In this document: positions 9,444 to 19,074 of the stretch, piece after piece
Position numbering within the stretch: position 1 is the stretch's first letter
Layout: the number at the start of each line of letters is the position of its first letter
Source: Cetobacterium somerae
GTDB lineage: Bacteria; Fusobacteriota; Fusobacteriia; Fusobacteriales; Fusobacteriaceae
Length of the DNA stretch: 64,000 nt
Direction: 5' to 3'
NCBI RefSeq assembly: GCF_022430525.1
Contig: NZ_CP092520.1
Location: forward strand, 248,001-312,000
Position numbers and translations under genes: made by a program
The notes under the pieces: model-generated
What the model was told of the DNA's origin: nothing
Seen by the model: only the letters and a program-made list of their open reading frames with translations
Databases searched by the model: none

Positions 9444-11129
9444 TTAAAATTGAAATTCATCTAAATATTTCTTAACATCTTCAATTATATTTTCTACACA
9501 ATTCTCTTCAAAAGGAGATTTTAAATTAGCAACTTTTAATAAATTTAAGAATGATTTTATTCCACCCTCATGACATAAATTTAAATAATCTTTCCAACTT
9601 TCTTGGTAATTCTTATTCATTTTTTGCCAAAATTGTAATGCGCAAATTTGAGCTAATGTGTAATCTATATAGTAAAATGGAACTTCAAATATATGAGCCT
9701 GCTGGAACCACCATGTTCCTTTTTCTAAAAATGGATTTTCTGAATAATCACAATGAGGTTTATAAACTTTCTCTAACTTTCTCCAAATAGTCTTTCTTTC
9801 AGCTGGAGTTAAGTTAGGGTTTTCGTAGATTTTATGTTGGAAATGGTCAACTAAAACTCCATAAGGTATAAATTTAATAGCACTGCTTAAGTGTAAATAT
9901 TTATATTTGTTTGTATCCTCTTTAAAGAAATTTTCCATCCAATTCCAAGTAAAAAATTCCATACTCATAGAATGTATTTCAGAGCTTTCATATGTAGCCC
10001 ATAATAATTCTGGAATTTCAATCCAACTTGATCTATAAACTTGAAAAGCATGTCCGGCCTCATGTGTTAAAACATCAATATCTCCACTTGTTCCATTGAA
10101 ATTAGAAAAAATAAATGGTGATTTATAATCTGGAATAAAAGTACAATATCCCCCTCCAGCTTTCCCTTTTTTAGTTGTTAAATCCATTAAATCATTTTCA
10201 ATCATGAAATCAATAAATTCAGCAGTTTCAGAAGAAAGTTCGTGGTACATTTTTTTTCCTTGCTCAATAATCCAATTTGAATCCCCTTTAGGAGTTGGGT
10301 TCCCGTCATTAAATTCAAATTTTTCATCATAATATTTAAGAGACTCTAATCCTAATCTTGCTTTTTGTTTTTCATATAGAGATGAAGCCAATGGAACTAT
10401 ACTTTCAATAACTTGCTTTCTAAAACAGTCAACCATTTCAGCATTATAATCTACTCTATTCATTCTTAAATATCCTAGCTCTATAAAATTGTCGAATCCT
10501 AATTTTTTAGCTATTTTAACTCTTATTTTTATAAGGTTATCAAATATTTCATCAAATTTATTCTCGTTATTAATAAAAAAAGTTGATTTTGCTTCTTGAG
10601 CAGCTTTTCTAATAGTTCTATCTTTAGAAAGAATAAATGGTGTCATACCTGATAAGTTTCTTTCTTTCCCATCAAATAAAATTTTAGCAGAGGCCAAAAG
10701 TTTAACATACTTAGAGACTTCTTTATTTTCCTCTTGTAAATCTTCAATAATCTCTGGAGAAAATGTTTTTAAGCTATTCTCCATCAGTTTAAAGAGTTGA
10801 TCTCCATACTCTAATACTAAATTATTTTTATTGCTATGATTTACTAGAATCTCATAAAAATTAGTATCTAGCTCTTGGTAAAAAGGTGATATTTCATCCC
10901 AGTATTCATTCTCGTCATCATAAAATTTATCCTCAGTATTTATAGTGTGTCTAATATTAGCAATACTAGACATAGATGATATATTATTTCTTATGGTATT
11001 AATTTCATGAATTAAATGTTTTTGTTCTTGAATATCAGTTGAAGCTTTTAAATTTTGCATTAGATTTGTTAAAGTTTCTTTAATTAAATCGTAATTAGGT
11101 CTTTCATATTTAAAATCTTTAAATTTCAT
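9444..11129 (-). CDS. M3 family oligoendopeptidase (PepF/thimet-like)
   Basis: 561 residues, the length of bacterial M3 oligoendopeptidases. The zinc motif HEAGH lies at about residues 356-360 (LTHEAGHAFQVYRS), with a downstream glutamate-rich helix supplying the third ligand (ATYESSEIHSMSMEFF). No signal peptide, so a cytoplasmic enzyme that trims short peptides is expected. The gene stands alone between terminators, with a TCCTCCT (AGGAGGA) ribosome binding site before ATG 11129 and a TATAAT box near 11170 on the minus strand. Confidence 0.92.
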   Translation of the reverse strand: MKFKDFKYERPNYDLIKETLTNLMQNLKASTDIQEQKHLIHEINTIRNNISSMSSIANIRHTINTEDKFYDDENEYWDEISPFYQELDTNFYEILVNHSNKNNLVLEYGDQLFKLMENSLKTFSPEIIEDLQEENKEVSKYVKLLASAKILFDGKERNLSGMTPFILSKDRTIRKAAQEAKSTFFINNENKFDEIFDNLIKIRVKIAKKLGFDNFIELGYLRMNRVDYNAEMVDCFRKQVIESIVPLASSLYEKQKARLGLESLKYYDEKFEFNDGNPTPKGDSNWIIEQGKKMYHELSSETAEFIDFMIENDLMDLTTKKGKAGGGYCTFIPDYKSPFIFSNFNGTSGDIDVLTHEAGHAFQVYRSSWIEIPELLWATYESSEIHSMSMEFFTWNWMENFFKEDTNKYKYLHLSSAIKFIPYGVLVDHFQHKIYENPNLTPAERKTIWRKLEKVYKPHCDYSENPFLEKGTWWFQQAHIFEVPFYYIDYTLAQICALQFWQKMNKNYQESWKDYLNLCHEGGIKSFLNLLKVANLKSPFEENCVENIIEDVKKYLDEFQF

Positions 11130-11274
11130 AAAATCCTCCTTTATTTATTTATTTTAAAAATAACTCTATTATAGAGGAAAATCTAAATATCATCAACAAA
11201 AAAATTTTTAAAGGAAATATACATATAATATTGTATAAAGACAAAAATGAATTTTTTTGAAAGGGGGTATATAT

Positions 11275-12546
11275 ATGAAAAATGTAGATAAATTAGAAAA
11301 ATTAAAAAAAGCTTTTGAAAAAAACAAAGATTTAATAACAGATGCCTTGTATAAAGATTTAGGAAAAAATTTTGAAGAAAGTAGATTGTCAGAATATTAT
11401 CCTATTATATCTGAATTTGATTATTTTTTAAAAAATATAGAAAAGTGGAGTGAACCTGAAAAAATTAAAAGCTTTTTTAATTTCATAGGTTGTGGAACAA
11501 TTATTCAACCAGAACCCTATGGTAAAGTTTTAATTATCTCTCCTTGGAACTATCCTTTTAATTTGACATTCATTCCTTTGATAGGAGCAATAGCAGCTGG
11601 AAATGAAGTTGTTTTAAAACCCTCAGAACATTCTAAAACTTCAAGTGAAGTAATAAAAAAAATAATTGAAGAAAGTGGTGTTGAAGATATTTCTGTTGTA
11701 CTTGGAGATAAAGAAGCAACAACAAAACTTTTAAATACAAAGTTTGATTATATATTTTTTACTGGTAGCACAAAAGTTGGAAAAGAGGTATATTTAAAAG
11801 CAGCTGAAACTTTAACTCCAGTAACATTAGAACTAGGAGGAAAATCACCTGTTATAATAGAAGATGAGCATTGTTTAGAAGATGCTGTTGAAAAAATAAT
11901 TTGGGGAAAATTTTTCAATAGAGGTCAAACATGTGTAGCTCCCGACTATATCTATCTACCTATAGGATTGAAAGACAAATTTGTAGAATTAACAAGAGAA
12001 TATATTAGAAGAAATGGTGATATTCAGGGGAAAATAATAAATGATATTCATTTTGAAAGATTGGAAAATCTATTAAATAATCAAAATATAATCTATCAAA
12101 ATGGTAGAATAGATGATGACAGTAAAAATAAGGGAATATTTCCATTTACAATAATTTTAAATCCTAAAGATGAGGACCCTATTGCTCAAGAGGAGATATT
12201 TGGCCCAATTCTTCCTTTAATTGAGTATGAAAGTTTAGAAAAAGTTTATTGGGACTTAAGATCAAAGCCTTCACCATTAGCTCTTTATATTTTTAGGAGT
12301 GATAAGGGAAATTTATCTACAAAAGGCTTAAAAGCTGGTGGAGTATGTATAAATAGTACAATGCTTCAAATTATTGATAAAAGAGTTCCTTTTGGAGGAA
12401 TAGGTAACAGTGGTCTTGGTCAATATCATGGTAAATATTCTTTTGATACATTTACTCACTATAAGCCAATTTTTGAAGGAAGTAGTATAAAAATATCTAT
12501 GCTAAGAAAAGTTATAAATTTAATTTTAAATAAAATAAAAAAATAA
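11275..12546 (+). CDS. Aldehyde dehydrogenase (class 3-like, NAD(P)+)
   Basis: 423 residues from the ATG at 11275, which has AAGGGGG (11260-11267) at good spacing; a TTG at 11257 also opens the frame but would place the ribosome binding site inside the coding region. The family signatures are present: general base Glu about 186 in LELGGKSP, nucleophile Cys about 220 in GQTCVAPDY, and PWNYPF near the N-terminus. The C-terminus ends in a hydrophobic/basic tail, as in membrane-associated fatty-aldehyde dehydrogenases of class 3. It oxidises an aldehyde to the acid; substrate not predictable. Single-gene unit. Confidence 0.9.
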   Translation: MKNVDKLEKLKKAFEKNKDLITDALYKDLGKNFEESRLSEYYPIISEFDYFLKNIEKWSEPEKIKSFFNFIGCGTIIQPEPYGKVLIISPWNYPFNLTFIPLIGAIAAGNEVVLKPSEHSKTSSEVIKKIIEESGVEDISVVLGDKEATTKLLNTKFDYIFFTGSTKVGKEVYLKAAETLTPVTLELGGKSPVIIEDEHCLEDAVEKIIWGKFFNRGQTCVAPDYIYLPIGLKDKFVELTREYIRRNGDIQGKIINDIHFERLENLLNNQNIIYQNGRIDDDSKNKGIFPFTIILNPKDEDPIAQEEIFGPILPLIEYESLEKVYWDLRSKPSPLALYIFRSDKGNLSTKGLKAGGVCINSTMLQIIDKRVPFGGIGNSGLGQYHGKYSFDTFTHYKPIFEGSSIKISMLRKVINLILNKIKK

Positions 12547-12630
12547 ACAAAAGTAAAAAATAAATGTAGTGCTTCTTAAAAAAATATTATACAATATATA
12601 TGATACTAGAAAGATATTTAAGGAGAAAAC

Positions 12631-13134
12631 ATGAAAAAAGGATTAATTGCTTTATTTTTAGCAGCAAGTACAGCGGCATTTTCAATGGATGCACATTTAA
12701 GATTAGGAGCTATAACAAATGCTGGATCTTATAATAAAGAGGATAAAAGCTTTGAGAGCTATGCACCAACAATAGGATTAGAGGTTACTCAAACTTTACT
12801 TTTAGCAGATGTAGGTGTGGGAATTGCTTATAATGGAAAAACTTCAGGAACAGATATTGAAACAGTACCAGCTTATGGACTAATAAAAATGAATCTATTT
12901 CCAGTTGGAGTAAAACCATACTTAGTTGGAAAAGTTGGAAAAGTTTTATATACTCGTGACAGTGTATCTAATTCAAATCCTGATGGGAAGTATTTCTATG
13001 GTGCAGGAGTAGGTATGGATATATTTGCATTACAAGGTGAAATACTGTATTCTGTTACAAAAATAGACGGAGATAAAAGAGGAAATGATAATTTAGAGCA
13101 AATTAGCTTTACATTAGGATATAACTTCTTCTAA
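12631..13134 (+). CDS. Small outer-membrane beta-barrel protein
   Basis: 167 residues. Signal peptide MKKGLIALFLAASTAAFSM, then alternating polar/hydrophobic strands with many Gly and aromatic residues (LRLGAITNAG, PYLVGKVGKVLY, YFYGAGVGMDIF) and a C-terminal Phe (LGYNFF), the usual signal for BAM-dependent insertion. The length suits an eight-stranded barrel. Function unknown. AAGGAG ribosome binding site precedes ATG 12631. Confidence 0.7.
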   Translation: MKKGLIALFLAASTAAFSMDAHLRLGAITNAGSYNKEDKSFESYAPTIGLEVTQTLLLADVGVGIAYNGKTSGTDIETVPAYGLIKMNLFPVGVKPYLVGKVGKVLYTRDSVSNSNPDGKYFYGAGVGMDIFALQGEILYSVTKIDGDKRGNDNLEQISFTLGYNFF

Positions 13135-13141
13135 AAATAAG

Positions 13142-13168
13142 AAAGGGAGTTTTAAAAACTCCCTTTTT
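13142..13168. terminator. Intrinsic terminator
   Basis: AAAGGGAGT and ACTCCCTTT arms around a short A/T loop, followed by TTTT. It serves the small porin gene (+) and may also serve the convergent HAD gene (-). Confidence 0.85.
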
Positions 13169-13173
13169 ATATA

Positions 13174-13971
13174 CTATATATTTTCTAAAGAAAATATATC
13201 AGATAAATATTTTGCTACACCATTTTCATCATTTGTTAAGTCTAATGTATCAAACTCTTTTTTTAACTCTTCAAAACCATTTTTCATAACAAGTCCTTTT
13301 CCTGCAACTTTAAGCATTTCATAATCATTAAAAGCATCTCCAAAAGCAATTGTATGCTTTAAACTAATATTTTTTAATTTCGCTATTGTTTCAAGAGCTT
13401 TTCCCTTAGATGTTTCAAAATGAACAATATCAAGATAATCTTCTTGAGATATAAAAGCATTAACTTCATCATATTTATTAAAATATAATGATAGATGTTT
13501 CAATTTTTCATTATCTCTATCCATTAAAACTATTTTTTCAAAAATATATGAATTAATATTCTCTAAATTTATTTCAATAGGATCTTCTAGAGAGTTATAT
13601 AAAAAAGTATTCGCTTTATCTATTGTTCCCTCTCCTATATATACTTGAGTTCCGTATGTAGCAAAAAATACACAATCTTCTTCTATAGATTTCTTAAAAA
13701 CTTCATTTACTATATTAGAATCTAATACTCTTTGGAAAATCAATTCTCCTTTATTGTTATAAATGGTAGTTCCATTATTACAAACAATTTCGCTGTTTAA
13801 TTCTAATATATCGTAAATATGTTTAGCACCTTTATAGCTTCTTCCTGTAGCTATAATAAATTCAATACCTTTTTCTTTTAATAAAGTTACAATTTTTTTT
13901 GTGTATTCAGAAATATTTTTATTTTTATCAACTAAAGTTCCATCTAAATCAGAAACTATCAACTTATACAT
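13174..13971 (-). CDS. HAD superfamily phosphatase, Cof type
   Basis: 265 residues. HAD motif I DLDGTLVD (Asp8/Asp10) sits at the N-terminus, motif II in IIATGRSY, motif III Lys near SKGKALETIAK and motif IV GDAFNDYEML. The insertion between motifs II and III is the large C2B cap typical of Cof/YidA sugar-phosphate phosphatases. Cytoplasmic Mg-dependent phosphatase; substrate unknown. A GGGGGAG ribosome binding site precedes ATG 13971. Confidence 0.9.
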   Translation of the reverse strand: MYKLIVSDLDGTLVDKNKNISEYTKKIVTLLKEKGIEFIIATGRSYKGAKHIYDILELNSEIVCNNGTTIYNNKGELIFQRVLDSNIVNEVFKKSIEEDCVFFATYGTQVYIGEGTIDKANTFLYNSLEDPIEINLENINSYIFEKIVLMDRDNEKLKHLSLYFNKYDEVNAFISQEDYLDIVHFETSKGKALETIAKLKNISLKHTIAFGDAFNDYEMLKVAGKGLVMKNGFEELKKEFDTLDLTNDENGVAKYLSDIFSLENI

Positions 13972-14119
13972 ATACTCCCCCTAAACTCTTTTTATAGTTA
14001 TTATTATAATATCAAAAGATTGGAATTTCAATATTAATTATTTTCAATAGCTATAAAATATGTTAAAATATTAAAAAACATATGTAAGAACGTAAAAAAT
14101 CAGGAGTAAAGGAAGTTAG

Positions 14120-16474
14120 ATGAAAAAATCAAAGGTTTTAATTTTACATGAAAGTGAAAGCACAAAAATATCCCTTGAAGAATTAGGCTTACATCTGCTA
14201 CAAGATTATGAATTTGAATTTTTAAATATTTTAGATTATTTAAAAGCTAATTTCAGGATCTATGATTTTATAGTATTTGATAGTTATAATGATTATGTAT
14301 TTGAATACTTTAAAGAAAAAGCAGATAGAATAATTGTATCAGTGAATATTTTAAAAGAAGAAAGACCCTCAGATTATATAAAAAGAGGGGCAGGGAATTT
14401 TCTTTTAAAACCATATTCTTTAAAAGAAATCAGATTAATTTTAGATCAATTAAAAGAAAATCTTTTAATTAAAGAAGAGGCAGAAGAAAATAGATTAAAG
14501 TTTTATACTTTATTAGATAACATTCCTTATATGGCTTGGTTTAAAAATAAAGACAGTGAGTATATGATTGTTAATAATGAATTTAAAGAACATTGTGGAA
14601 AAGATTTTGAAACAATTCGAGGAAAAGGGGACCAATTTGTATGGGATGGTATGATTGGGGAAAATTGCCGTCAATACGATTTAAAAGTTATGACAGAACG
14701 AAAACAACTTGTTTTCGATGAAATAATTCCAGGTAAAAAAGGTTATAAACAATTTAATATTTATAAAGTTCCTGTAGTAGATAAGAAAAATAATATTTTA
14801 GGAACAATGGGGACTGCAAAAGATATAACAGATTTGAAAAATAAAGATGTAAAATTTGATATTTTATTAGAAAATATGCCATTTGCTGTATTTACTAAAA
14901 ATAGAAATGGAGATATTATACAAAATAATTCAACTTTTTATAAATTAACTGATGTTAATCGCTTCACTTATATTTCTCTAAAAGAGGAAGATTTCTTGGG
15001 CATAGAACATAAAGAAAGTATTGAAATTGAAGATAAGGATGTTATCTATAATAAAAGTAATATATCTTTAGTAAGGACACTAAAAACAAAAAATGGTGAG
15101 AAAATAGTTGAAGTTTTTAAATCTCCAATTATCGATATATCTGGAGAAGTTATTGGTATTGTTTGTACAATGAGAGATGTTACAGAGGTTAAAAATCAAG
15201 AAGCTAAAATAAAAAAGATGGCTTATACTGATTCTTTAACAGGATTAGCTAATAGAAGAGGATTGTATAACTATGTAGAGAGTCAACTAGTAAAAAAATA
15301 TGCAGATGTTACAATTATGTTTATGGATTTAGATAATTTTAAATCTTTAAACGATAGTTTTGGTCATCAACATGGTGATAGGATTCTAATTGAATTTGGT
15401 GAAGATTTACAGACAATTTGTAAAAATGGATTTGTCTCTAGAATCGGTGGAGATGAATTTGTAATTGTTTGGGAAGGAAAGATGAATAAAGAATTAGCAA
15501 CTGAAATGGCAGAAAAAATTCTTAATCTTTTAAGTGGAAAAAAAAGAAAGTTTAATAAATTATCTGCAAGTATCGGAATTGTGACAGGTAATACTGAAGA
15601 AGACACAATCGACAACTTTTTAACTAAAGGAGATTTAGCTTTATATAAAGCCAAAGATCAAGGAAAAAATCAATATGTCTTCTATAACCGTGATTTAGAT
15701 AAAAAGAGATGTTTAAATGAAGAGATTGAACAGGATTTAAGAAATGCTTTAGATAAAGATGAACTTGAACTTCACTATCAACCTCAATATACATGTAGTA
15801 AAGAGCTTGTTGGACTAGAAGCACTTCTTAGATGGAATAATGATAAATATAGAAAAGTACCCATAGTTGATATTATAAATATTATGGAAAAATCAACTCT
15901 AATTGATGAAATAGGGAAGTTTATAATAAAAAGTGCTTTTTCATTTGCAAAAAAAATAAATACTAACAGAGAAAAAAAAGTTATAGTTTCTGTTAATATA
16001 TCGGCAGTTCAAATAATGAAACATAACTTTGTTAGAACTATAAAAAAAATTATAGATGAAACAGGTGTTGAACCAAATACTGTAGGTATTGAAATCACTG
16101 AAACTGTATTATTACAAAATATTGGAGAAAATATTCTAAAAATAAAAGAACTTAAAGACATTGGAATTAAAATATCTTTAGATGATTTTGGAACTGGATA
16201 CTCTTCATTTAGCTATCTTGTAAAAATACCACTTTCTAATATCAAAATTGATAAGAGTTTTATTTGGGGTATGAAAGATAGTGAGGAATACAGAACTTTA
16301 GTTAAACTTTGCATAGATACTGCTCATGCCTTAAACTTAAAAGTTGTTGCAGAGGGTGTTGAAACGGTAGAGGATTTAGGATTATTGAAATATATGAAGG
16401 CTGACTTTATTCAAGGATACCTTTTTTCTAAACCATTACCAAAGCATATAATTGAAGCAACTGTATTACAATAA
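14120..16474 (+). CDS. PAS-GGDEF-EAL cyclic-di-GMP protein with N-terminal receiver-like domain
   Basis: 784 residues: a receiver-like domain (about 1-115, with VFD and LLKPYS), two PAS domains (about 125-235 and 245-350), GGDEF (motif RIGGDEF, about 442) and EAL (GLEALLRW, about 563). The EAL half keeps the catalytic set: EITETVLL, DDFGTGYSS, KIDKSF and AEGVET, so phosphodiesterase activity is likely. GGDEF is intact, but the inhibitory RxxD site five residues before it is replaced (KNGF). No transmembrane helix. A TTTTCA-N17-TAAAAT promoter lies 14041-14069. It probably tunes c-di-GMP, which would affect the pel genes. Confidence 0.92.
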   Translation: MKKSKVLILHESESTKISLEELGLHLLQDYEFEFLNILDYLKANFRIYDFIVFDSYNDYVFEYFKEKADRIIVSVNILKEERPSDYIKRGAGNFLLKPYSLKEIRLILDQLKENLLIKEEAEENRLKFYTLLDNIPYMAWFKNKDSEYMIVNNEFKEHCGKDFETIRGKGDQFVWDGMIGENCRQYDLKVMTERKQLVFDEIIPGKKGYKQFNIYKVPVVDKKNNILGTMGTAKDITDLKNKDVKFDILLENMPFAVFTKNRNGDIIQNNSTFYKLTDVNRFTYISLKEEDFLGIEHKESIEIEDKDVIYNKSNISLVRTLKTKNGEKIVEVFKSPIIDISGEVIGIVCTMRDVTEVKNQEAKIKKMAYTDSLTGLANRRGLYNYVESQLVKKYADVTIMFMDLDNFKSLNDSFGHQHGDRILIEFGEDLQTICKNGFVSRIGGDEFVIVWEGKMNKELATEMAEKILNLLSGKKRKFNKLSASIGIVTGNTEEDTIDNFLTKGDLALYKAKDQGKNQYVFYNRDLDKKRCLNEEIEQDLRNALDKDELELHYQPQYTCSKELVGLEALLRWNNDKYRKVPIVDIINIMEKSTLIDEIGKFIIKSAFSFAKKINTNREKKVIVSVNISAVQIMKHNFVRTIKKIIDETGVEPNTVGIEITETVLLQNIGENILKIKELKDIGIKISLDDFGTGYSSFSYLVKIPLSNIKIDKSFIWGMKDSEEYRTLVKLCIDTAHALNLKVVAEGVETVEDLGLLKYMKADFIQGYLFSKPLPKHIIEATVLQ

Positions 16475-16490
16475 AAAAATTATGTTCGAA

Positions 16491-16524
16491 GAGTAAAAGT
16501 ATAAAACTTTTACTCTTTTTTTTT
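16491..16524 (+). terminator. Intrinsic terminator of the GGDEF-EAL gene
   Basis: Ten-bp arms GAGTAAAAGT and ACTTTTACTC around ATAAA, followed by a run of nine T. Confidence 0.95.
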
Positions 16525-16600
16525 CGTCAAAAAACTTAGGTATTTAGGTAGAAACGCCGTATAATAAATTATAATGTTAAATAAAATTTAGGAGGAAAGT

Positions 16601-17530
16601 ATGGAAAGAATTAATACTTTAAAAAATGAGATTTCTAAAAAGGTAATTGGACAAAAAGATATGGTCGAGAAAATTCTTATAGGAATCTTAACAGGAAACC
16701 ATATTCTATTAGAAGGTCTTCCTGGATTAGCAAAATCATTAACAGTAAATACAATAGCAGAAACCCTTGGATTAAGTTTTTCGAGAATTCAATTTACACC
16801 AGATTTATTACCAAGTGATATTGTAGGAACAGAGATGTATAATGAAAAAACAGGAGATTTCAGTGTAAAAAAAGGACCTATATTTGCTAATATAGTTTTA
16901 GCTGATGAAATAAACAGAGCTCCTGCAAAAGTTCAATCTGCTCTTTTAGAAGCTATGCAAGAGAAACAGGTTACAATTGCTAACGAAACATTTAAATTAG
17001 ATAAACCATTCATAGTTTTAGCAACTCAAAACCCTATAGAGCAAGATGGAACATATCCATTACCAGAGGCTCAACAAGATAGATTTTTAATGAAAGTAAA
17101 GATAGAGTATCCAACATACGAAGAGGAGATGGAGATACTTGATTTATTGACAGGTGAAAAAGAGTTTTCTGATATTCCAATAAATACAATTGTATCTTTA
17201 GAAGATTTAGAAGAGATAAAAGAAACAATTAAAAAAGTTGTTATAGACCAAAAGTTAAAAAAATATATTTTGGATATTGTATTTAAAACTAGAGAACATT
17301 CTGATTATATTGCTTGTGGAGCTTCTCCTAGAGCAAGTATAAGTTTGGTTATAGCATCTAAAGCTGCTGCATTTTTAGATGGAAGAGATTTTGTAATGCC
17401 ACAGGATATAAAAAAGGTTATTTATGATGTATTACGTCATAGACTTATTTTAACATATGAAGCTGAAGCAGAGGATAAAAAAGTAGAAGATATAATAGAT
17501 GATATACTAAAAACAGTTATTTTACCATAA
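16601..17530 (+). CDS. MoxR family AAA+ ATPase
   Basis: 309 residues. Walker A region GLPGLAKS (about 45-52), Walker B VLADEINRAP (about 105-114), sensor 1 ATQNPIEQDGTYPLPEAQQDRF and sensor 2 GASPRAS. These are MoxR signatures. MoxR ATPases act as chaperones for von Willebrand factor A proteins encoded beside them, which is exactly the neighbourhood here. First gene of a seven-gene operon; AGGAGG ribosome binding site and a TATAAT box at about 16560. Confidence 0.95.
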   Translation: MERINTLKNEISKKVIGQKDMVEKILIGILTGNHILLEGLPGLAKSLTVNTIAETLGLSFSRIQFTPDLLPSDIVGTEMYNEKTGDFSVKKGPIFANIVLADEINRAPAKVQSALLEAMQEKQVTIANETFKLDKPFIVLATQNPIEQDGTYPLPEAQQDRFLMKVKIEYPTYEEEMEILDLLTGEKEFSDIPINTIVSLEDLEEIKETIKKVVIDQKLKKYILDIVFKTREHSDYIACGASPRASISLVIASKAAAFLDGRDFVMPQDIKKVIYDVLRHRLILTYEAEAEDKKVEDIIDDILKTVILP

Positions 17531-17539
17531 GGAGAGGCT

Positions 17540-18370
17540 ATGGATAATAAATTAGAAAGTAAAAAGGAACTTTTAAAAAAGATAAAGAATATCGAAATAA
17601 AAGCTACTATTTTATCTGATAATATTTTTGCAGGACAGTATCAATCTTGTTTAAAAGGAAATGGAATGGAGTTCTCTGATATTAGAAGATATGCTCCAGG
17701 AGATGATGTAAAAAAAATTGATTGGAAGGTTACTGCAAAACAAAGGAAAGCATACGTTAAAGAGTTTGTTGAGGAGAGAGAATTATCTGTTTTTTTATTA
17801 GTTGATATATCAGCATCTAATAGATTTAAAGAAAAATTAGAGCTTATAACAGAATTAGTTGGAAGTTTAGCATTTAGCGCTAATAAAAATGGCGATAGGG
17901 TAGGAGCTCTGTTTTTTTCTAATCAAATTGAAAGAGTTATTCCACTAAAAAAAGGAAAAAAACATACACTTTCTATAATTGAGAATCTGTTGACAATTAA
18001 TCCTAAAGGAGATAAAACTGATATTGCAATGGCTTTAAGATACTTTGGAAAAGTTTTTAAAAGAAGATCAGTAATTTTCTTAATATCAGACTTTTTAGAT
18101 GATAATTATGAAAAAGAGTTAAAAATACTTTCTCAGCGCCATGAAATTATCCCTGTAAGAATAGGTGATAAAAAATATGAATCACTTCCTATTGGAGCTA
18201 TTTTTACATTAGAAGATGCTGAAACTGGCGAACAAATAGTTGTTGAAAATTACAAAGAAAATAGTAGCAATATAAACATAAATAATATTTCTAACGGAAT
18301 AAATTTATATGTTGGAGAAGATTATGTTAAAGAAATTTCAAAATTTTTTAATAGAGGGAGAGTGCGATGA
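17540..18370 (+). CDS. DUF58 domain protein
   Basis: 276 residues. Contains the DUF58 signature GNGMEFSDIRRYAPGDDVKK followed by IDWKVTAKQRKAYVKEF, and a degenerate VWA-like fold with LLVDISASNRF. It follows moxR by 9 bp, as is standard in MoxR/Bat operons. Cytoplasmic or membrane-peripheral; exact biochemical role unknown. Confidence 0.93.
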   Translation: MDNKLESKKELLKKIKNIEIKATILSDNIFAGQYQSCLKGNGMEFSDIRRYAPGDDVKKIDWKVTAKQRKAYVKEFVEERELSVFLLVDISASNRFKEKLELITELVGSLAFSANKNGDRVGALFFSNQIERVIPLKKGKKHTLSIIENLLTINPKGDKTDIAMALRYFGKVFKRRSVIFLISDFLDDNYEKELKILSQRHEIIPVRIGDKKYESLPIGAIFTLEDAETGEQIVVENYKENSSNININNISNGINLYVGEDYVKEISKFFNRGRVR

Positions 18371-19074
18371 AAAAAATAGTTATTGGTATTTTTCTTTTAC
18401 TTTCTCTATTATCTTTTAGTAAAGAGTATAATATAGGTGACAAAATTACTCTAAAGATAGAAGGTACTATTAGTAAAAGTGAAATTGAAAAAGCTTTGGA
18501 AAATTATAAAATATCTTCCTTAGAAAAAGATAAAGATGGTTCTTATATTGTAACATTTACTACATATAAAGTTGGAGAAAATGAAATTCAAATTGGTAAT
18601 AAAAAATTAAAAATAGATGTAGTTTCAACGATAGAACCTTCTGAAAAAGAGATTTATGAAGCTCTTTCAAATCCAAATAATACATATATAGAAACTGATT
18701 ATCCTCATATGGGAATTTTAGCAACTATAGCAGGAATAATTGCTATTATAACAGCATTTTTTATGCATTTAGTAGATAGAGCTAAAGATCCATATATTAT
18801 ATTTAAAAAAGGTATGTCTAAAGTTAATGAATCTAATTGGAAAGAAAACATTAGCTTAGAATTACGTAGATATATAGATAATATGTACGGAACTAATTTT
18901 TTAGGAGGAGAATATAAACTTATTTATCCTATAACTGAAGAAGATATTGACTTTGTTAAAAATATGGATTATTTAAAATTTGCTCCTAATAGAGAGGGTG
19001 ATTATTTAGACTATAAAAAAAGAACCTTTGAAATAGTAGAGAGATTACGAAAGGAGAAAAAGAACAGTGTATAA
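18367..19074 (+). CDS. Bat-operon membrane protein of unknown function
   Basis: 235 residues. Signal peptide MKKIVIGIFLLLSLLSFSKE, an extracytoplasmic beta-rich domain (about 20-105), one membrane helix (about 118-138, MGILATIAGIIAIITAFFMH) and a cytoplasmic tail. Position between DUF58 and the first VWA gene matches the DUF4381-like slot of other Bat operons, but I cannot confirm the family. It overlaps the DUF58 stop by ATGA and itself overlaps the next start, indicating tight coupling. Confidence 0.7.
   Translation: MKKIVIGIFLLLSLLSFSKEYNIGDKITLKIEGTISKSEIEKALENYKISSLEKDKDGSYIVTFTTYKVGENEIQIGNKKLKIDVVSTIEPSEKEIYEALSNPNNTYIETDYPHMGILATIAGIIAIITAFFMHLVDRAKDPYIIFKKGMSKVNESNWKENISLELRRYIDNMYGTNFLGGEYKLIYPITEEDIDFVKNMDYLKFAPNREGDYLDYKKRTFEIVERLRKEKKNSV

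Noticed and set aside
11167-11181. CTCTA-TTA-TAGAG palindrome over the -10 box of the M3 peptidase gene
   Set aside because: The arms are five bases and partly formed by the TATAAT box itself.
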